DNA of 64,000 bases, taken from Phycisphaerae bacterium. GTDB lineage: Bacteria > Planctomycetota > Phycisphaerae > JAJVII01. A program made the translations under genes and the position numbers. Shown here one piece after another: positions 1 to 12,398 of this stretch. Location: NCBI GenBank assembly GCA_022072085.1, contig JAJVII010000005.1:19454-83453 (forward strand). The letters are read 5' to 3'. The notes under the pieces are model-generated. The model did not search any database and had not been told where the DNA came from. It saw nothing but the letters and a program-made list of their open reading frames with translations. How positions within the stretch are numbered: position 1 is the first letter of the stretch; the number at the start of each line of letters is the position of its first letter.

Positions 1-351
1 GAGGCCCCGGGCGGCGGCCGTCTTCTCGATGCGGTCCAGTTCCTCCAGCCGCGTGCAGAGCGGCTTGTCGACGATGGCGTGGCGACCGGCTTCGAGGGTG
101 CGCAGGATCACCTCGCCGCGGCGTCCGTAGTAGTCGCCCACGGCCACCGCGTCGAACCCGCCGTCGCGGTACATCGCGTCGTAGCTGTCGTGCGTGAGCC
201 GAACCGTGCCGGCCTTGCGGAGTTGCTCACGGGTCGGCCCGTGTTCCTCGCAGGCGGCAACGACCTCGACGTCGGCGCGGGCGGAGGCCAGCTTGTAGAG
301 GCTCTGGATGTGTCCATGACGGAACCCGGCAAAGGCAAGCTTGAACGGCAT
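1..351 (-). CDS. Gfo/Idh/MocA family oxidoreductase, N-terminal part (runs off the left edge)
   Basis: The minus-strand frame opens with ATG at 351 (MPFKLAFAGFRHGH...) and stays open for 117 codons to base 1, so the C-terminal two thirds are missing. It has a Rossmann-type first strand followed by a glycine-containing turn (AGFRHGH), an acidic residue after the second strand (VAACEEHG), and the DKP motif at about residues 97-99, which corresponds to the conserved EKP of the NAD(P)-dependent Gfo/Idh/MocA family (sugar and inositol dehydrogenases). Substrate cannot be told from the N-terminus. It is divergent from the ferritin gene across a ~220-bp spacer. The family call is fairly safe; the specific reaction is unknown. 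Confidence 0.8.
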   Translation of the reverse strand, partial: MPFKLAFAGFRHGHIQSLYKLASARADVEVVAACEEHGPTREQLRKAGTVRLTHDSYDAMYRDGGFDAVAVGDYYGRRGEVILRTLEAGRHAIVDKPLCTRLEELDRIEKTAAARGL

Positions 352-574
352 GGCGGTCCTCGTTTTCAGCGGATCGGGGCGACGGACCGCCCCGCGGAAG
401 CATCGGCAACCCACTGTAAGTCGGTCCCCCGCCCGCGCCAAGGCCCGGGCTGTTTGACTCATCAAGCACAAAGGCGGCTGATATGCGCTTGATTCCGCGA
501 ATCGCCCATGCAATCATTCCCTGTGTGACGGAAATTGCAGGCACCCACCATCAGCATCAGGAAAGGAACACGAC

Positions 575-1090
575 ATGCTGACTGCAAAGATGGCCAAGGC
601 GCTGAACGAACAGATCAACGCCGAACTCTACTCTTCTTACCTCTATCTGGCGATGTCCGCCTACTTTCAGGGGGAAAACCTGACCGGTTTCGCCAAGTGG
701 ATGCGCGTGCAGGCCGACGAAGAGCGCATGCACGCGATGAAGTTCTACGACTACGTGCTGGCCCGCGGCGGAACCGTGAAGCTCACGGCCATCGAGGCCC
801 CGCCGGCGAGCTGGAAGAACGCCCTGGATGTCTTCAAGGCCGTCTACGAGCACGAGCTGAAGGTCAGCGCGCTGATCAACGACCTCAGTTCCCTCAGCCA
901 GCACGAGAAGGACCACGCATCGCACGCCACGCTCGAGTGGTTCGTCACCGAGCAGGTGGAGGAAGAGGCGACCGCCGACAACATCGTCAAGCAGCTCAAG
1001 CTGGCCGGCAGCGCCCCCGGCGCCCTGTTCATACTTGACCGCGAACTGGGCGCCCGCGCCCCCAGCGCAGGCGCTGCCGGCGCGACCTGA
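575..1090 (+). CDS. ftnA: Ferritin (non-haem, FtnA-like)
   Basis: This 171-residue protein has the length and layout of bacterial non-haem ferritins, which form 24-subunit cytoplasmic shells that oxidise Fe(II) and store it as a mineral core. The ferroxidase ligands align by number with E. coli FtnA: E17, E50, H53, E94, Q127 and E130 are all present. The N-terminus (MLTAKMAKALNEQINAEL) is typical, and AGGAAAGG lies about 9 bases upstream of the ATG. A hairpin terminator follows at 1120-1148. The last ~15 residues are an Ala/Pro-rich tail beyond the usual end. No haem-binding Met of bacterioferritin type was noted. It is a single-gene unit. Confidence 0.95.
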   Translation: MLTAKMAKALNEQINAELYSSYLYLAMSAYFQGENLTGFAKWMRVQADEERMHAMKFYDYVLARGGTVKLTAIEAPPASWKNALDVFKAVYEHELKVSALINDLSSLSQHEKDHASHATLEWFVTEQVEEEATADNIVKQLKLAGSAPGALFILDRELGARAPSAGAAGAT

Positions 1091-1119
1091 GCCGCCCGGC
1101 AATTGAAGTCCGACGACCA

Positions 1120-1148
1120 GGCCCCCGGCCATTCGCCGGGGGCCTTTC
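1120..1148 (+). terminator. Rho-independent terminator after ferritin
   Basis: A perfect 10-bp GC-rich stem (GGCCCCCGGC at 1120-1129 with GCCGGGGGCC at 1135-1144) with a 5-base loop is followed by TTTCTC. It sits 30 bases after the ferritin stop. The stem is symmetric, so it could also act on the convergent beta-helix gene, whose stop codon is at 1149. Confidence 0.75.
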
Positions 1149-2846
1149 TCATGGCCCGGAGCCGTCCTGGATCTGAAGAGTCGCCGGATCGCAGCCCGGA
1201 CCGATCGTAATCGGCCCGTCGAAGGTGTTGCCCTCGATCTTCACGTTGCGGCTGTTGAGCAGGTGGATGGCGGCCCGGGCCGAATTGTTTCTGGGCCGGC
1301 GCGAGCATCGCTGGATCGTATTGCCGGCGACCACCGCGCCGTCGGCGCAGGCGATGAAGATGCCGCCGTTGTCGCTGTCGCGGATGACGTTGCCTTCGAT
1401 CCGCACCCCGCGATGCACGCCGGGCAGCGGGGCGTACTTCCAGCTCGGCAGGTGCGCGAAGACCTCGATGGTCGCGTTCATGGAGGCCGTCGCGCCGCAG
1501 CACTCCTCGAACGTATTGTTGCGGATCGTCACGTCGCGCGTGCCGATGCTCTCGGTCCAGTGGCCCACGTCGGTGCAGACGTGGATGCCGGCGCCGGTGC
1601 AGCCGCGGAAGGTGTTGCCTTCGACCAGGGCGTCGCGGGTCTGGATCAGGAATCCGCGCGCCCGGTTGCTCTCCACCCGGCAGCCGCGGATGACGAGTTT
1701 CGGCGCCCAGTCCGTGTCGCCCAGGAACCAGCCCTCCTTCAGGGCCTTGGGAGGCCCGCCGGCGAGCTTGAGCCGGTGCACCTTCGCGGCCGGGTCGACC
1801 GTCACCGCCTCCACCTTCACGGTCGCCGCTGGCAAGATCGTCGCCGGATCAGTCAGCTCCATCAGGTCGCCGGGCGAAGGCGGCATCAGCCAGTCGTTGC
1901 GGCACTTTGTCAGGACCGTGCCGTCCGGCTCGACGCCAACGATGCGGTGCCACATGCCGTGAACGTTGGTCGCGTCGTCGCCCATGCCGGCAAAGCGGCA
2001 GTCGGTCATCGTGATCTTCCCGCGGCAGGCGTTGAAGTGCGTCGCGTCGGCCGTCGTGGACATGATCCGCTCCCCCCGCGGCACGACCGACAGGCGTTCG
2101 ATGGCGATGTCCGCGGACTGGTGGCCGATCACTCCCATGCCCGGCGCGGTGAGAATGGTCACGTCGCGCACGGCGACGCCCGTGCATTCGTGGAAGTTGA
2201 TCGCGTTGTAGCCGTACACCTGGTGGCGGAGGACGACCAGCGAGCCGACCCGCGCCCGCACGCGCCCGCCCTTGAGCTTCACCCGCAGCTTCTGCGGGCC
2301 CAGCAGTTCGGTCGACGCAACGTCGTCGTAACCCTCGGCCCCCTGGCGCAGCGGGTGACGGGTCTTCGCGTCATACTCCATCCACGCCCCGACCGGCTCC
2401 CCGCCGGAGACGGGGAACGCCTCCTCGACCTGCACGTCAAACGTCCCCTCCCCGGTCGCGACCACCTTGCCTACCGAAAACGGCGGCCGGGCCCAGTCGA
2501 TCGTCAGGTTGCGGACCTCGACGTCGCGGCACTTGCCGAAGCCCAGGCCGTTCATCAGCCCGCTGAACATCAGCGTCGCACCGTTGCCGTCGACCGTAAC
2601 GCCGGCGGCCCCGTTGAATACGATGCCCATCTTGCTCGCCGGCGGCGAGAAGTCGTAGCGACCCTTCTCCAAGACCAATTGACCGCCGCCGTCAGCCTTC
2701 AGCTTGTCCGCGGCCCGGGCGATCGCAGCCGCGTCGTCCTTGCCGTCGTCGGGGATCGCCCCGAAGTCGCGGACGCGGACATCGCCGGCCCACAGGCAGG
2801 CAGGAATCAACAGGACCCACGCCGCCGCCATCGATCGGAGCCACAT
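1149..2846 (-). CDS. Secreted right-handed parallel beta-helix protein (pectate-lyase-superfamily type)
   Basis: The 565-residue protein begins with a signal peptide (about residues 1-20, ending ACLWAG). It then shows the VRDFGAIPDDGKDD segment typical of the Pectate_lyase_3/rhamnogalacturonase fold (about 23-70). Most of the remainder consists of Asn-rich rungs such as NNTFEECCG, IEGNVIRDSDNGGIF and GNTIQRCS (about residues 380-550), the signature of right-handed parallel beta-helix repeats. It is probably an exported polysaccharide lyase, hydrolase or epimerase. No catalytic residues could be assigned, so the substrate is unknown. It lies downstream of the GH2 beta-galactosidase on the same strand with a 311-bp gap, consistent with a carbohydrate-use neighbourhood. 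Confidence 0.75.
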   Translation of the reverse strand: MWLRSMAAAWVLLIPACLWAGDVRVRDFGAIPDDGKDDAAAIARAADKLKADGGGQLVLEKGRYDFSPPASKMGIVFNGAAGVTVDGNGATLMFSGLMNGLGFGKCRDVEVRNLTIDWARPPFSVGKVVATGEGTFDVQVEEAFPVSGGEPVGAWMEYDAKTRHPLRQGAEGYDDVASTELLGPQKLRVKLKGGRVRARVGSLVVLRHQVYGYNAINFHECTGVAVRDVTILTAPGMGVIGHQSADIAIERLSVVPRGERIMSTTADATHFNACRGKITMTDCRFAGMGDDATNVHGMWHRIVGVEPDGTVLTKCRNDWLMPPSPGDLMELTDPATILPAATVKVEAVTVDPAAKVHRLKLAGGPPKALKEGWFLGDTDWAPKLVIRGCRVESNRARGFLIQTRDALVEGNTFRGCTGAGIHVCTDVGHWTESIGTRDVTIRNNTFEECCGATASMNATIEVFAHLPSWKYAPLPGVHRGVRIEGNVIRDSDNGGIFIACADGAVVAGNTIQRCSRRPRNNSARAAIHLLNSRNVKIEGNTFDGPITIGPGCDPATLQIQDGSGP

Positions 2847-3157
2847 CGCGGTGTCCCTCGCAATTGTCAGGCATTCATATCTTGCCGCCCCAGGAACCGT
2901 CGTCGTGCTTGCGCCAGGCCTCGCGTAGCCTGCTGACTAAGGCCGTATCCAGCGTTGCCCCAGCACGCCGCCGCAGGCCAACTGGTCGGCCCCTCCCGGT
3001 TCAGCCGTCCCTACCCCCAGCGGCATGACGCTCAGCCCCGAGCGGTTGAATGTGTGCCGCGCCATGGCAGGCTCCTTGCGCGCAGTGTTCGGATTCGCCT
3101 CTTCCGGTCGTCACCGTACCCTACGGTGGCCCCCGCGGCTTGTCCAGCCCGCGCCGC
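2847..3157. other. Intergenic stretch, possible degraded coding remnant
   Basis: There is no intact gene in these 311 bases. On the minus strand a short frame starting at 3065 (MARHTFNRSGLSVMPLG...) and a second frame ending at about 2876 (...LREAWRKHDDGSWGGKI) could be pieces of one decayed gene, but neither matches a family I recognise. Confidence 0.3.
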
Positions 3158-6442
<3,285 letters not shown>

Positions 6443-7024
6443 CTACAGGGCGGCTGGCGCCTCGTCCAGCGCCCGGTCGATCTCGCCCAGAAGATGCGCC
6501 ATCGAGAGCGGCTTGGCCAGGCAGACGCGGGCGCCGCATTCGAGGATCCGCCGGGCGGCCTCCTCGCTGCGGTCGGCGGTCACCGCAATGACCGCGATGT
6601 TGCGGGTCGACTCGCGCGACTTGATACGCCGGCAGACCTCGAAGCCGTCGATGTCGGGCATGCGCAGGTCCAGCACCACCACGTGCGGCGCCCAGGAGCC
6701 CACCATCTCGCCGGCCGAGAAGCCGTCATGGGCTTCGAGCACTTCGTGATCGGGCCGCTCGGTCTTGATCGTCTCGGCGATCAGGTGGGTGACGGCCACC
6801 TCGTCGTCGACGACAAGAATACGCGGCGAACCGGCCACCAGTTCGGCTGGAATGGGCAGGTTCTGACGCTTGAGGAACTCGATCAGATCCTCAACCGCAA
6901 CGCGGCGGTGGCCGCCGGGCGTGCGTCCGGCCTTGAGCTGATCGCTGTCAATCCAGTTGGCGACGGACCCGACGGCGACGCCCAGCAGGCGCGCAACAGT
7001 TGTCGTAGAGAGCGTTTTCCTCAT
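6443..7024 (-). CDS. DNA-binding HTH domain fused to a response-regulator receiver domain
   Basis: In this 193-residue protein, residues 1-55 form a MerR/excisionase-type winged HTH (TTTVARLLGVAVGSVANWI, then the GRTPGGHRR wing). Residues 68-185 form a CheY-like receiver with the acidic pair (VVDDE), the phospho-acceptor Asp (VVLDLRMPDIDG), the conserved Thr (AVTADR) and the Lys (LAKPLS). The order is reversed relative to most response regulators, whose receiver is N-terminal. It probably binds DNA in a phosphorylation-dependent way. No kinase is fused or co-transcribed; the hybrid kinase at 8687 is the nearest candidate. It is divergent from the HD-GYP gene across an AT-rich ~220-bp spacer. 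Confidence 0.85.
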   Translation of the reverse strand: MRKTLSTTTVARLLGVAVGSVANWIDSDQLKAGRTPGGHRRVAVEDLIEFLKRQNLPIPAELVAGSPRILVVDDEVAVTHLIAETIKTERPDHEVLEAHDGFSAGEMVGSWAPHVVVLDLRMPDIDGFEVCRRIKSRESTRNIAVIAVTADRSEEAARRILECGARVCLAKPLSMAHLLGEIDRALDEAPAAL

Positions 7025-7248
7025 CGTTATCCGACCCCCGACGCAGTCATTTCAACGCTATCACGCTGCCCTCTGGAAGAATAGTCGGTTCCTTTGATGG
7101 GGAATTCAAGTGAAATTGGGGAATTTGTCATAAGGATATTTCTAATGGGGAATTTCCTTTTTTTGCCGTTCTGCCCCGGCAAACCAGCCGATGTACGCCT
7201 GTCACGTGCGGGCGCATGAGGAGAGATGCTGTACCGGGGACACTTGTA

Positions 7249-8307
7249 ATGAATGCCGAGTTGATCAACGTCCTTGTGCTGGACGCCGAGCCCCTTCTTC
7301 ACGCCTCGATCGCAACCGAATTGGCCGACAGCCAGGCCGCCTGCACCATGGCCTCTGGCGTGGAGGGGGCCTGCGAACTGCTCCGCACGCGACCGTTCGA
7401 CGCGCTGATCGTGGACACGGAGCGCCCCGGGCCCGGCGTGGCCGAGCTGCTGACGACGGCGGCCCGCGTCGCCCCGGACTGCCGGGTCGTGCTCGTCGCC
7501 GGCGCCGAAGGCCGCGACGGACTGGCCCAGGGCATCATGATGGGGGCCGAAGACTACGTTGAGAAGCCCTTCAAGCCCGGCGAACTGGCCGAGGTGCTCC
7601 ACAAAGTTCTCGGCGGGACGCCCTCGGCGGCCGCGTGGTCGCTGGCTGACGACGGGACCATGCAGTGGCGGCGCGAGCCCACGCGGGCCGCTCTGGCCGC
7701 CGTCCGCCAACTCGTGCTGGCCACCGAGGCCCGCGACCCGCTGACCCGCCGCCACCACGAGCACGTGGCCCACTACGCGACGGGACTGGCCGAGTTGATC
7801 GGCCTGTCCCGAGCCCAGGTCGAATCCATCCGCATCGCTGCGCTGGTTCACGACGTGGGCAAGATGTCGGTGCCGATCCACATCCTGCTCAAACAGGGGC
7901 GGCTGAACAGCCGCGAGTTCGAGTACATCCGCCGCCATCCTGAAGTCGGCGCCGACCTGCTGGCTAACCTGACGCTGTTCAAGGACGAGGCCGACCTGGT
8001 CCGCCACCACCACGAATCCTGGGACGGCCGGGGCTATCCCGACGGGTTGGCCTGCCGAGAGATCCCCGTCGGGGCGCGGATCATCCACGTCGCCGACGCG
8101 ATGGACGGGATGCTCATGTCCCGCACCTACAAGCGGGCCTACAGCACCGAGGAAATGCTCAGCGAGCTGATCCGCTGCGCCGGGACGCAGTATGACCGCG
8201 ACGTGGCGTCGGCGGCCATCCGCTGGTGCGCCGAGCACCCGGACCAGTTGATCCTGCCGGTGACCGACGCCGCCTCGGCGACGCGGATCGCCGCCTCGGT
8301 CGCCTGA
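7249..8307 (+). CDS. Response regulator with HD-GYP cyclic-di-GMP phosphodiesterase domain
   Basis: A 352-residue protein. The N-terminal receiver (about 1-120) keeps the phospho-acceptor D56 (LIVDTERPG) and the Lys of EKPFKPGE. The C-terminal HD-GYP domain (about 150-345) has the metal-binding HD (H201-D202 in VHDVGKMSVP), RRHPEVGADLL, a second His pair (HHESWDG) and the GRGYPDGL form of the GYP signature. HD-GYP proteins hydrolyse c-di-GMP, so this is likely an output of two-component signalling. ATG at 7249 is chosen; an upstream in-frame ATG at 7216 adds 11 residues that do not fit the receiver fold. It is adjacent to other signalling genes. Confidence 0.9.
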   Translation: MNAELINVLVLDAEPLLHASIATELADSQAACTMASGVEGACELLRTRPFDALIVDTERPGPGVAELLTTAARVAPDCRVVLVAGAEGRDGLAQGIMMGAEDYVEKPFKPGELAEVLHKVLGGTPSAAAWSLADDGTMQWRREPTRAALAAVRQLVLATEARDPLTRRHHEHVAHYATGLAELIGLSRAQVESIRIAALVHDVGKMSVPIHILLKQGRLNSREFEYIRRHPEVGADLLANLTLFKDEADLVRHHHESWDGRGYPDGLACREIPVGARIIHVADAMDGMLMSRTYKRAYSTEEMLSELIRCAGTQYDRDVASAAIRWCAEHPDQLILPVTDAASATRIAASVA

Positions 8308-8686
8308 CCGGGGCCGCCGGAATACCCGAAAAGGCCGAATACTGCGAAGAAACTCGATTTGCACTCTGCCGACAGTCGGCTACAATTATTGATAGCAATT
8401 ACAGGGGCGGGTCGTCTGGGTGGAAGTGCGTAAGAGATGTGCCCGAGACGCCTGAGCACGGCTGCGCTCGGGGCCGGTACGTTCGTGGCGGGATGGAGCC
8501 TCCCGTTGACGTGCCGCCCGTGGTTCTCTCTTTCCCCCAAAGATCGGGTCTTCCCAGTCCAAGCCCGAGGTTCTTTCCAATCCGTCGGGATAGAGAGGTG
8601 TCGGGTCGGCTGACGGCCGGCTGTCGTGATCGGCGCCGGATGCGCCATGCGAGCCGATGCGCCATGTGTTCGAGCAGGAGTCACCG
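8308..8686. other. Intergenic/leader region before the hybrid kinase
   Basis: No coding sequence is supported here. A moderately AT-rich patch at about 8335-8405 is the likely promoter area for the kinase gene, but I could not pick a convincing -35/-10 pair. No clear terminator for the HD-GYP gene was seen. Confidence 0.35.
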
Positions 8687-11455
8687 TTGAGCGGCAGATA
8701 CACCACCGATCATCCGGTCCGCGAACCCCTGGGTCATGCGGACGCGGGGCAGCAGGCCGCGCCCTGCGACCCGTTCGAGGCGCTGGCTGACCTGGGCGAT
8801 GCCGGCGTCATCCGCACGGACGCCGACGGCAACTGCACGTACGTCAACCAGCGATGGTGCCAGATCGCCGGGCTTCAGCCGCACCAGGCCATGGGCCGCG
8901 GCTGGCTGGACGCCGTCGACATCGAAGACCGCGAGCGCATCACCCGGGAGTGGATGATCACGGCCGACACGCAACAGCCGTTCACCATGACCTGCCGCCT
9001 GCGGACAGCCGAAAAGATGACCGTCTGGCTGCTCGGCCGCGTCGCCCCCCTGCGGGACGCGGAAGGCCGGATCACCGGCTACCTCGGCGTCATCACGGAC
9101 ATCTCCGCGCGCAAGCGGGCGGAGAAGGCGTTGCGGATCACCGGCCAGCGCTATCGCGCCGCCATCGAAGGCCAGAGCGAACTGGTCTGCCGCATCACGC
9201 CCGGATTGAAGGTGGCGTTCGCCAACGAGGCCTTCCAGCGCCTTCTCCGTAGCCAGCGTCGGCAGTTGATCGGCAAGTCGATCCTCGACTTCGTTCCGCG
9301 GGAGGACCGCAAGTTCTTCCGGGCGCGCCTCGCGGTGCTTCTGCCCGAGAACCCCTCGCAGCTCGTCGAGCATCGCATGCTGCTTCCCAGCGGGCAGGCC
9401 GCCTGGATCGAATGGACCCAGCGCGCCATTTTCGATATGGGCGGGCATCTCGCGGAATACCACTGCGTCGGGCGCGACGTCTCCCAGCGCAAGGCCGTCG
9501 AGCAGGACCTCCAGCGGCGTGAGCAGCAGTATCGCGATCTGCTGGAGAGCACGAACTTCCTGATCACCCAGGTCGATCGCGACGGCCGGTTCATTTACGT
9601 CAACGCAGCCGCCAGAAGCGTGTTCGGCCTGGAACCCCGGGACATGATCGGCCAAAGCGCGTTTGACTTCGTACACCCCGACGACCGCGAGCAGACGCGG
9701 CGGGAATTCGAGAGCTGGATTCGCGATCGGCGCAGCCATCTGACCTTCGAGAACCGGCAGATCGGAACCGACGGCCGCACGCTGCACATGGCCTGGTCGA
9801 TCAGCGCGCACTTCGGGCCTGACGGCCAGTTGACGTTTATCAACTCGGTCGCCCATGACATCACCGTGCGAAAGCAGGCCGAGGAGAAACTGAGGGCCAG
9901 CGAAGTCCGCTACCGCCTGCTGGCCCAGAACGTCAGCGACGTGATCTGGACGCTGGACCTGCACCAGCGGCTGACTTACGTGAGCCCGTCGGTGAAGCGT
10001 CTGCTCGGATACACGCCCGAGGAAGCGATAGCCGGCGGCCTGAACGAGGCACTCGGACCGGCGTCGATCCGCGTCGCCCGGGCGATCGCGGAGGAGGAAC
10101 TGGCCGCCGAACGCGACGGCGTCGTCGACCCCATGCGGTCGCGGACCATGGACGTCGAACTGCGCCGCCTGGACGGGACGAAGGTCTGGACGGAAACGCG
10201 GGCCAGTCTGTTGCGCGACGGCCGCGGACGGCCGCTCGGCTTTGTCGGCATCACGCGCGATATCAGCGACCGCAAGGAAATCGAGGCCCAACTCCGCCAG
10301 GCGCAGAAGATGGAGGCCATCGGCCAGCTCGCCGGCGGCGTGGCCCACGACTTCCGCAACCAGCTCACGGTCATCCGCGGCTGGGGCGAACTGCTCGCCC
10401 GTCGCAAGCTGGTAGCCGGCGTCGGAGAGCAGTACCTCAACGACGTCCTCAAGGCCGTCGACCGGGCCGCGTCGCTCACCGAGCAGTTGCTGGCGTTCAG
10501 CCGCAAGCAGATCCTGCACCCGGAGGTGACGGACCTCAATCGGCTGGTTGACGAGACGGTCCGCTCCCTGCGTCAGATCATCGCCGAAAACGTTCAGCTC
10601 CGCGCCGACCTGTCCGACGGGCTCAAGAGCGTGATGGTCGACCCCGGCCAGTTCCAGCAGGCCCTGATCAACCTGGCCGTCAACGCCCGCGACGCGATGC
10701 CCGAGGGCGGCGAGCTGACGATCTCGACCGCCGACGTCACCCTCGACCAGGCCTTCCTCCGCCACAACGTCGGGGCGTCGATGGGTCCGCACATCCGGAT
10801 CACCGTGCGTGACACGGGCGTGGGCATGAACGAGGAAGTTCTCAAGCGCATCTTCGAGCCGTTCTACACCACCAAGGCTCCGGGCCAGGGAACCGGACTG
10901 GGCCTGCCGATGGTCTACGGCTTCGTCCGCCAGAGCGGCGGGTACATCGCCGTGGACAGCACGCCCGGACGCGGCACGAGCGTGAACATCTACCTGCCGC
11001 GGGTCGCCTGCGCGCTGGAGGCCGAGCCGGCTCCGGCCTCGTCGGCCCCCCTGCCCGCCGGCAGCGAGACGATCCTGGTCGTCGAGGACGAGGAGCCCAT
11101 CCGCCACGTCATGGTGCAGATGCTGACCGAGTGCGGATACACGGTGCTGGCCGCCGCCAACGCCCGCGAAGCCAAGCCCCTGGGCGAGCACTACGAGGGC
11201 GACATCGACCTGCTGCTGACCGACGTGATCATGCCCGGCGTCAACGGTGTGAAACTGGCCGAGCAGCTCCGCGCCGCCCGGCCGAGCATGAAGGTCCTGT
11301 TCGTTTCCGGCTACGCCGACCAGGCCCTGTCCGAGAAGGGCCTGGATGGCCGATTCGCCGAGCTGCTGGTCAAGCCGTTCAGTTCCGACGCCCTGGTCAG
11401 GGCCGTCCGCCGCCTCCTCGAACAGCCCCCCGCCCCGCCGGCCCAGGATGCCTGA
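8687..11455 (+). CDS. Multi-PAS hybrid sensor histidine kinase with C-terminal receiver
   Basis: About 922 residues from the TTG at 8687, which has GGAG 6 bases upstream; an in-frame ATG at 8657 lacks a good ribosome site. There are four PAS/PAC-like sensor repeats (each ending in phrases such as GVITDISARKRAE and GITRDISDRKEIE) between about residues 30 and 540. They are followed by a HisKA dimerisation domain with H554 (VAHDFRNQ), an HATPase_c domain with N (LAVNARDAM), G1 (DTGVGM), F (IFEPFYTTK) and G2 (GTGLGLPMV) boxes, and a receiver with D846 (LLTDVIMPG). No transmembrane segment is evident, so it is probably cytoplasmic. The H-box reads DFRN where most relatives have DFNN. The input signal is unknown. 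Confidence 0.9.
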   Translation: MSGRYTTDHPVREPLGHADAGQQAAPCDPFEALADLGDAGVIRTDADGNCTYVNQRWCQIAGLQPHQAMGRGWLDAVDIEDRERITREWMITADTQQPFTMTCRLRTAEKMTVWLLGRVAPLRDAEGRITGYLGVITDISARKRAEKALRITGQRYRAAIEGQSELVCRITPGLKVAFANEAFQRLLRSQRRQLIGKSILDFVPREDRKFFRARLAVLLPENPSQLVEHRMLLPSGQAAWIEWTQRAIFDMGGHLAEYHCVGRDVSQRKAVEQDLQRREQQYRDLLESTNFLITQVDRDGRFIYVNAAARSVFGLEPRDMIGQSAFDFVHPDDREQTRREFESWIRDRRSHLTFENRQIGTDGRTLHMAWSISAHFGPDGQLTFINSVAHDITVRKQAEEKLRASEVRYRLLAQNVSDVIWTLDLHQRLTYVSPSVKRLLGYTPEEAIAGGLNEALGPASIRVARAIAEEELAAERDGVVDPMRSRTMDVELRRLDGTKVWTETRASLLRDGRGRPLGFVGITRDISDRKEIEAQLRQAQKMEAIGQLAGGVAHDFRNQLTVIRGWGELLARRKLVAGVGEQYLNDVLKAVDRAASLTEQLLAFSRKQILHPEVTDLNRLVDETVRSLRQIIAENVQLRADLSDGLKSVMVDPGQFQQALINLAVNARDAMPEGGELTISTADVTLDQAFLRHNVGASMGPHIRITVRDTGVGMNEEVLKRIFEPFYTTKAPGQGTGLGLPMVYGFVRQSGGYIAVDSTPGRGTSVNIYLPRVACALEAEPAPASSAPLPAGSETILVVEDEEPIRHVMVQMLTECGYTVLAAANAREAKPLGEHYEGDIDLLLTDVIMPGVNGVKLAEQLRAARPSMKVLFVSGYADQALSEKGLDGRFAELLVKPFSSDALVRAVRRLLEQPPAPPAQDA

Positions 11456-11462
11456 AAAAGCA

Positions 11463-11502
11463 GGGGACAGGCTCCATTCCTATGGAAGATCGGCCTGTCC
11501 CC
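11463..11502. terminator. Bidirectional terminator-like hairpin between convergent genes
   Basis: GGGGACAGGC (11463-11472) pairs with GCCTGTCCCC (11493-11502), and TCCAT (11473-11477) pairs with ATGGA (11482-11486). This makes a long stem with one bulge between the kinase stop at 11455 and the end of the convergent sigma-factor gene at 11528. It lacks a clear T-run on either strand, so Rho-independence is uncertain. Confidence 0.55.
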
Positions 11503-11527
11503 GCTGTTCGATCGATCCGTGGACCGA

Positions 11528-12322
11528 CTACGCCGCGATGTCGCCGCCGGAGGTTCGGTCCAGCTTGCGGCGGAGGCGCTCCAGGATCGACGTGTGCATC
11601 TGGCTGACGCGCGACTCGGACAGATCCAGCGTCGCGCCGATCTCCTTCATCGTCATCTCTTCGTAGTAATACAGCAGCACAAGCAGCCGCTCGGCCCGCG
11701 TCAGCCCGCGCATGATCAGGCCGCGCAGCTCGCCCGAGACGGCCCCCTGCTCGGGGGCCTGGGCCGACGGGTCGGCCACCACGTCGCCCACGGCGATGTC
11801 GTCGTCCTCGGAGCCGCTCTCGATGCGCATCGAACTGAGCGACGCGACGTGCATCGTCTGGGCGTCGCGCTTCAGCTTGCGGAACTCGCGCGGCGGAACG
11901 TTCAGCTCGGCCATCAGTTCGGCGTCGGTGGGCACGCGGCCGAGGCGGCCGCGCAGCTCGTCGGAGGCCTCGTTCCATCGCCGGGCGCGGTAGCGGACCA
12001 GGCGCGGCGCCCAGTCCATCGACCGCAGTTCGTCAATCATCGCGCCGCGGATCCGCGGACCGCAGTAGGTCTCGAACTTGAAGCCCATCCCCGGATCGAA
12101 CGTCTCGATCGCCCGGATCAGCCCCATGGTCCCCGAGCTGACCAGGTCGTCCAGCTCGACCTCGTCGCTGAGCCCGCCGAACAACTGGCGGGCGTGATAC
12201 CGCACGACAGGCAGGTAGTGCTCCAGGAGGCGATTGCGGCTGGCATGGTCCCGCCGGCGACCGAACTCTCCCCACAGTCGGTTCTCCTGGCACGTCATGC
12301 TGTCGATTCGCGTTGCCGACAT
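11528..12322 (-). CDS. RNA polymerase sigma factor of the FliA/WhiG type (sigma-28-like)
   Basis: A 264-residue sigma-70-family protein. The ATG at 12322 is chosen because AAGGAG lies 8 bases upstream; a GTG at 12331 is the alternative. It has region 2 (LPVVRYHARQL, DDLVSSGTMGLIRAIETFDP, FETYCGPRIRGAMIDELR), region 3 (GRVPTDAELMAEL) and region 4 with a HTH (TMKEIGATLDLSESRVSQMHTS). The RIRGAMIDELR and SRVSQMH phrases are characteristic of FliA/WhiG group 3 sigma factors, which direct polymerase to motility or developmental promoters. No flagellar genes are in the window, so the regulon is unknown. The neighbouring lone receiver may act in the same circuit. Confidence 0.88.
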   Translation of the reverse strand: MSATRIDSMTCQENRLWGEFGRRRDHASRNRLLEHYLPVVRYHARQLFGGLSDEVELDDLVSSGTMGLIRAIETFDPGMGFKFETYCGPRIRGAMIDELRSMDWAPRLVRYRARRWNEASDELRGRLGRVPTDAELMAELNVPPREFRKLKRDAQTMHVASLSSMRIESGSEDDDIAVGDVVADPSAQAPEQGAVSGELRGLIMRGLTRAERLLVLLYYYEEMTMKEIGATLDLSESRVSQMHTSILERLRRKLDRTSGGDIAA

Positions 12323-12398
12323 GCTGCGCACTCCTTGTGTTCCGTCCCCTGAGCGATTTGGTCGCCGGACGTCCCGGCGACGACCGTAACCCCCCGAG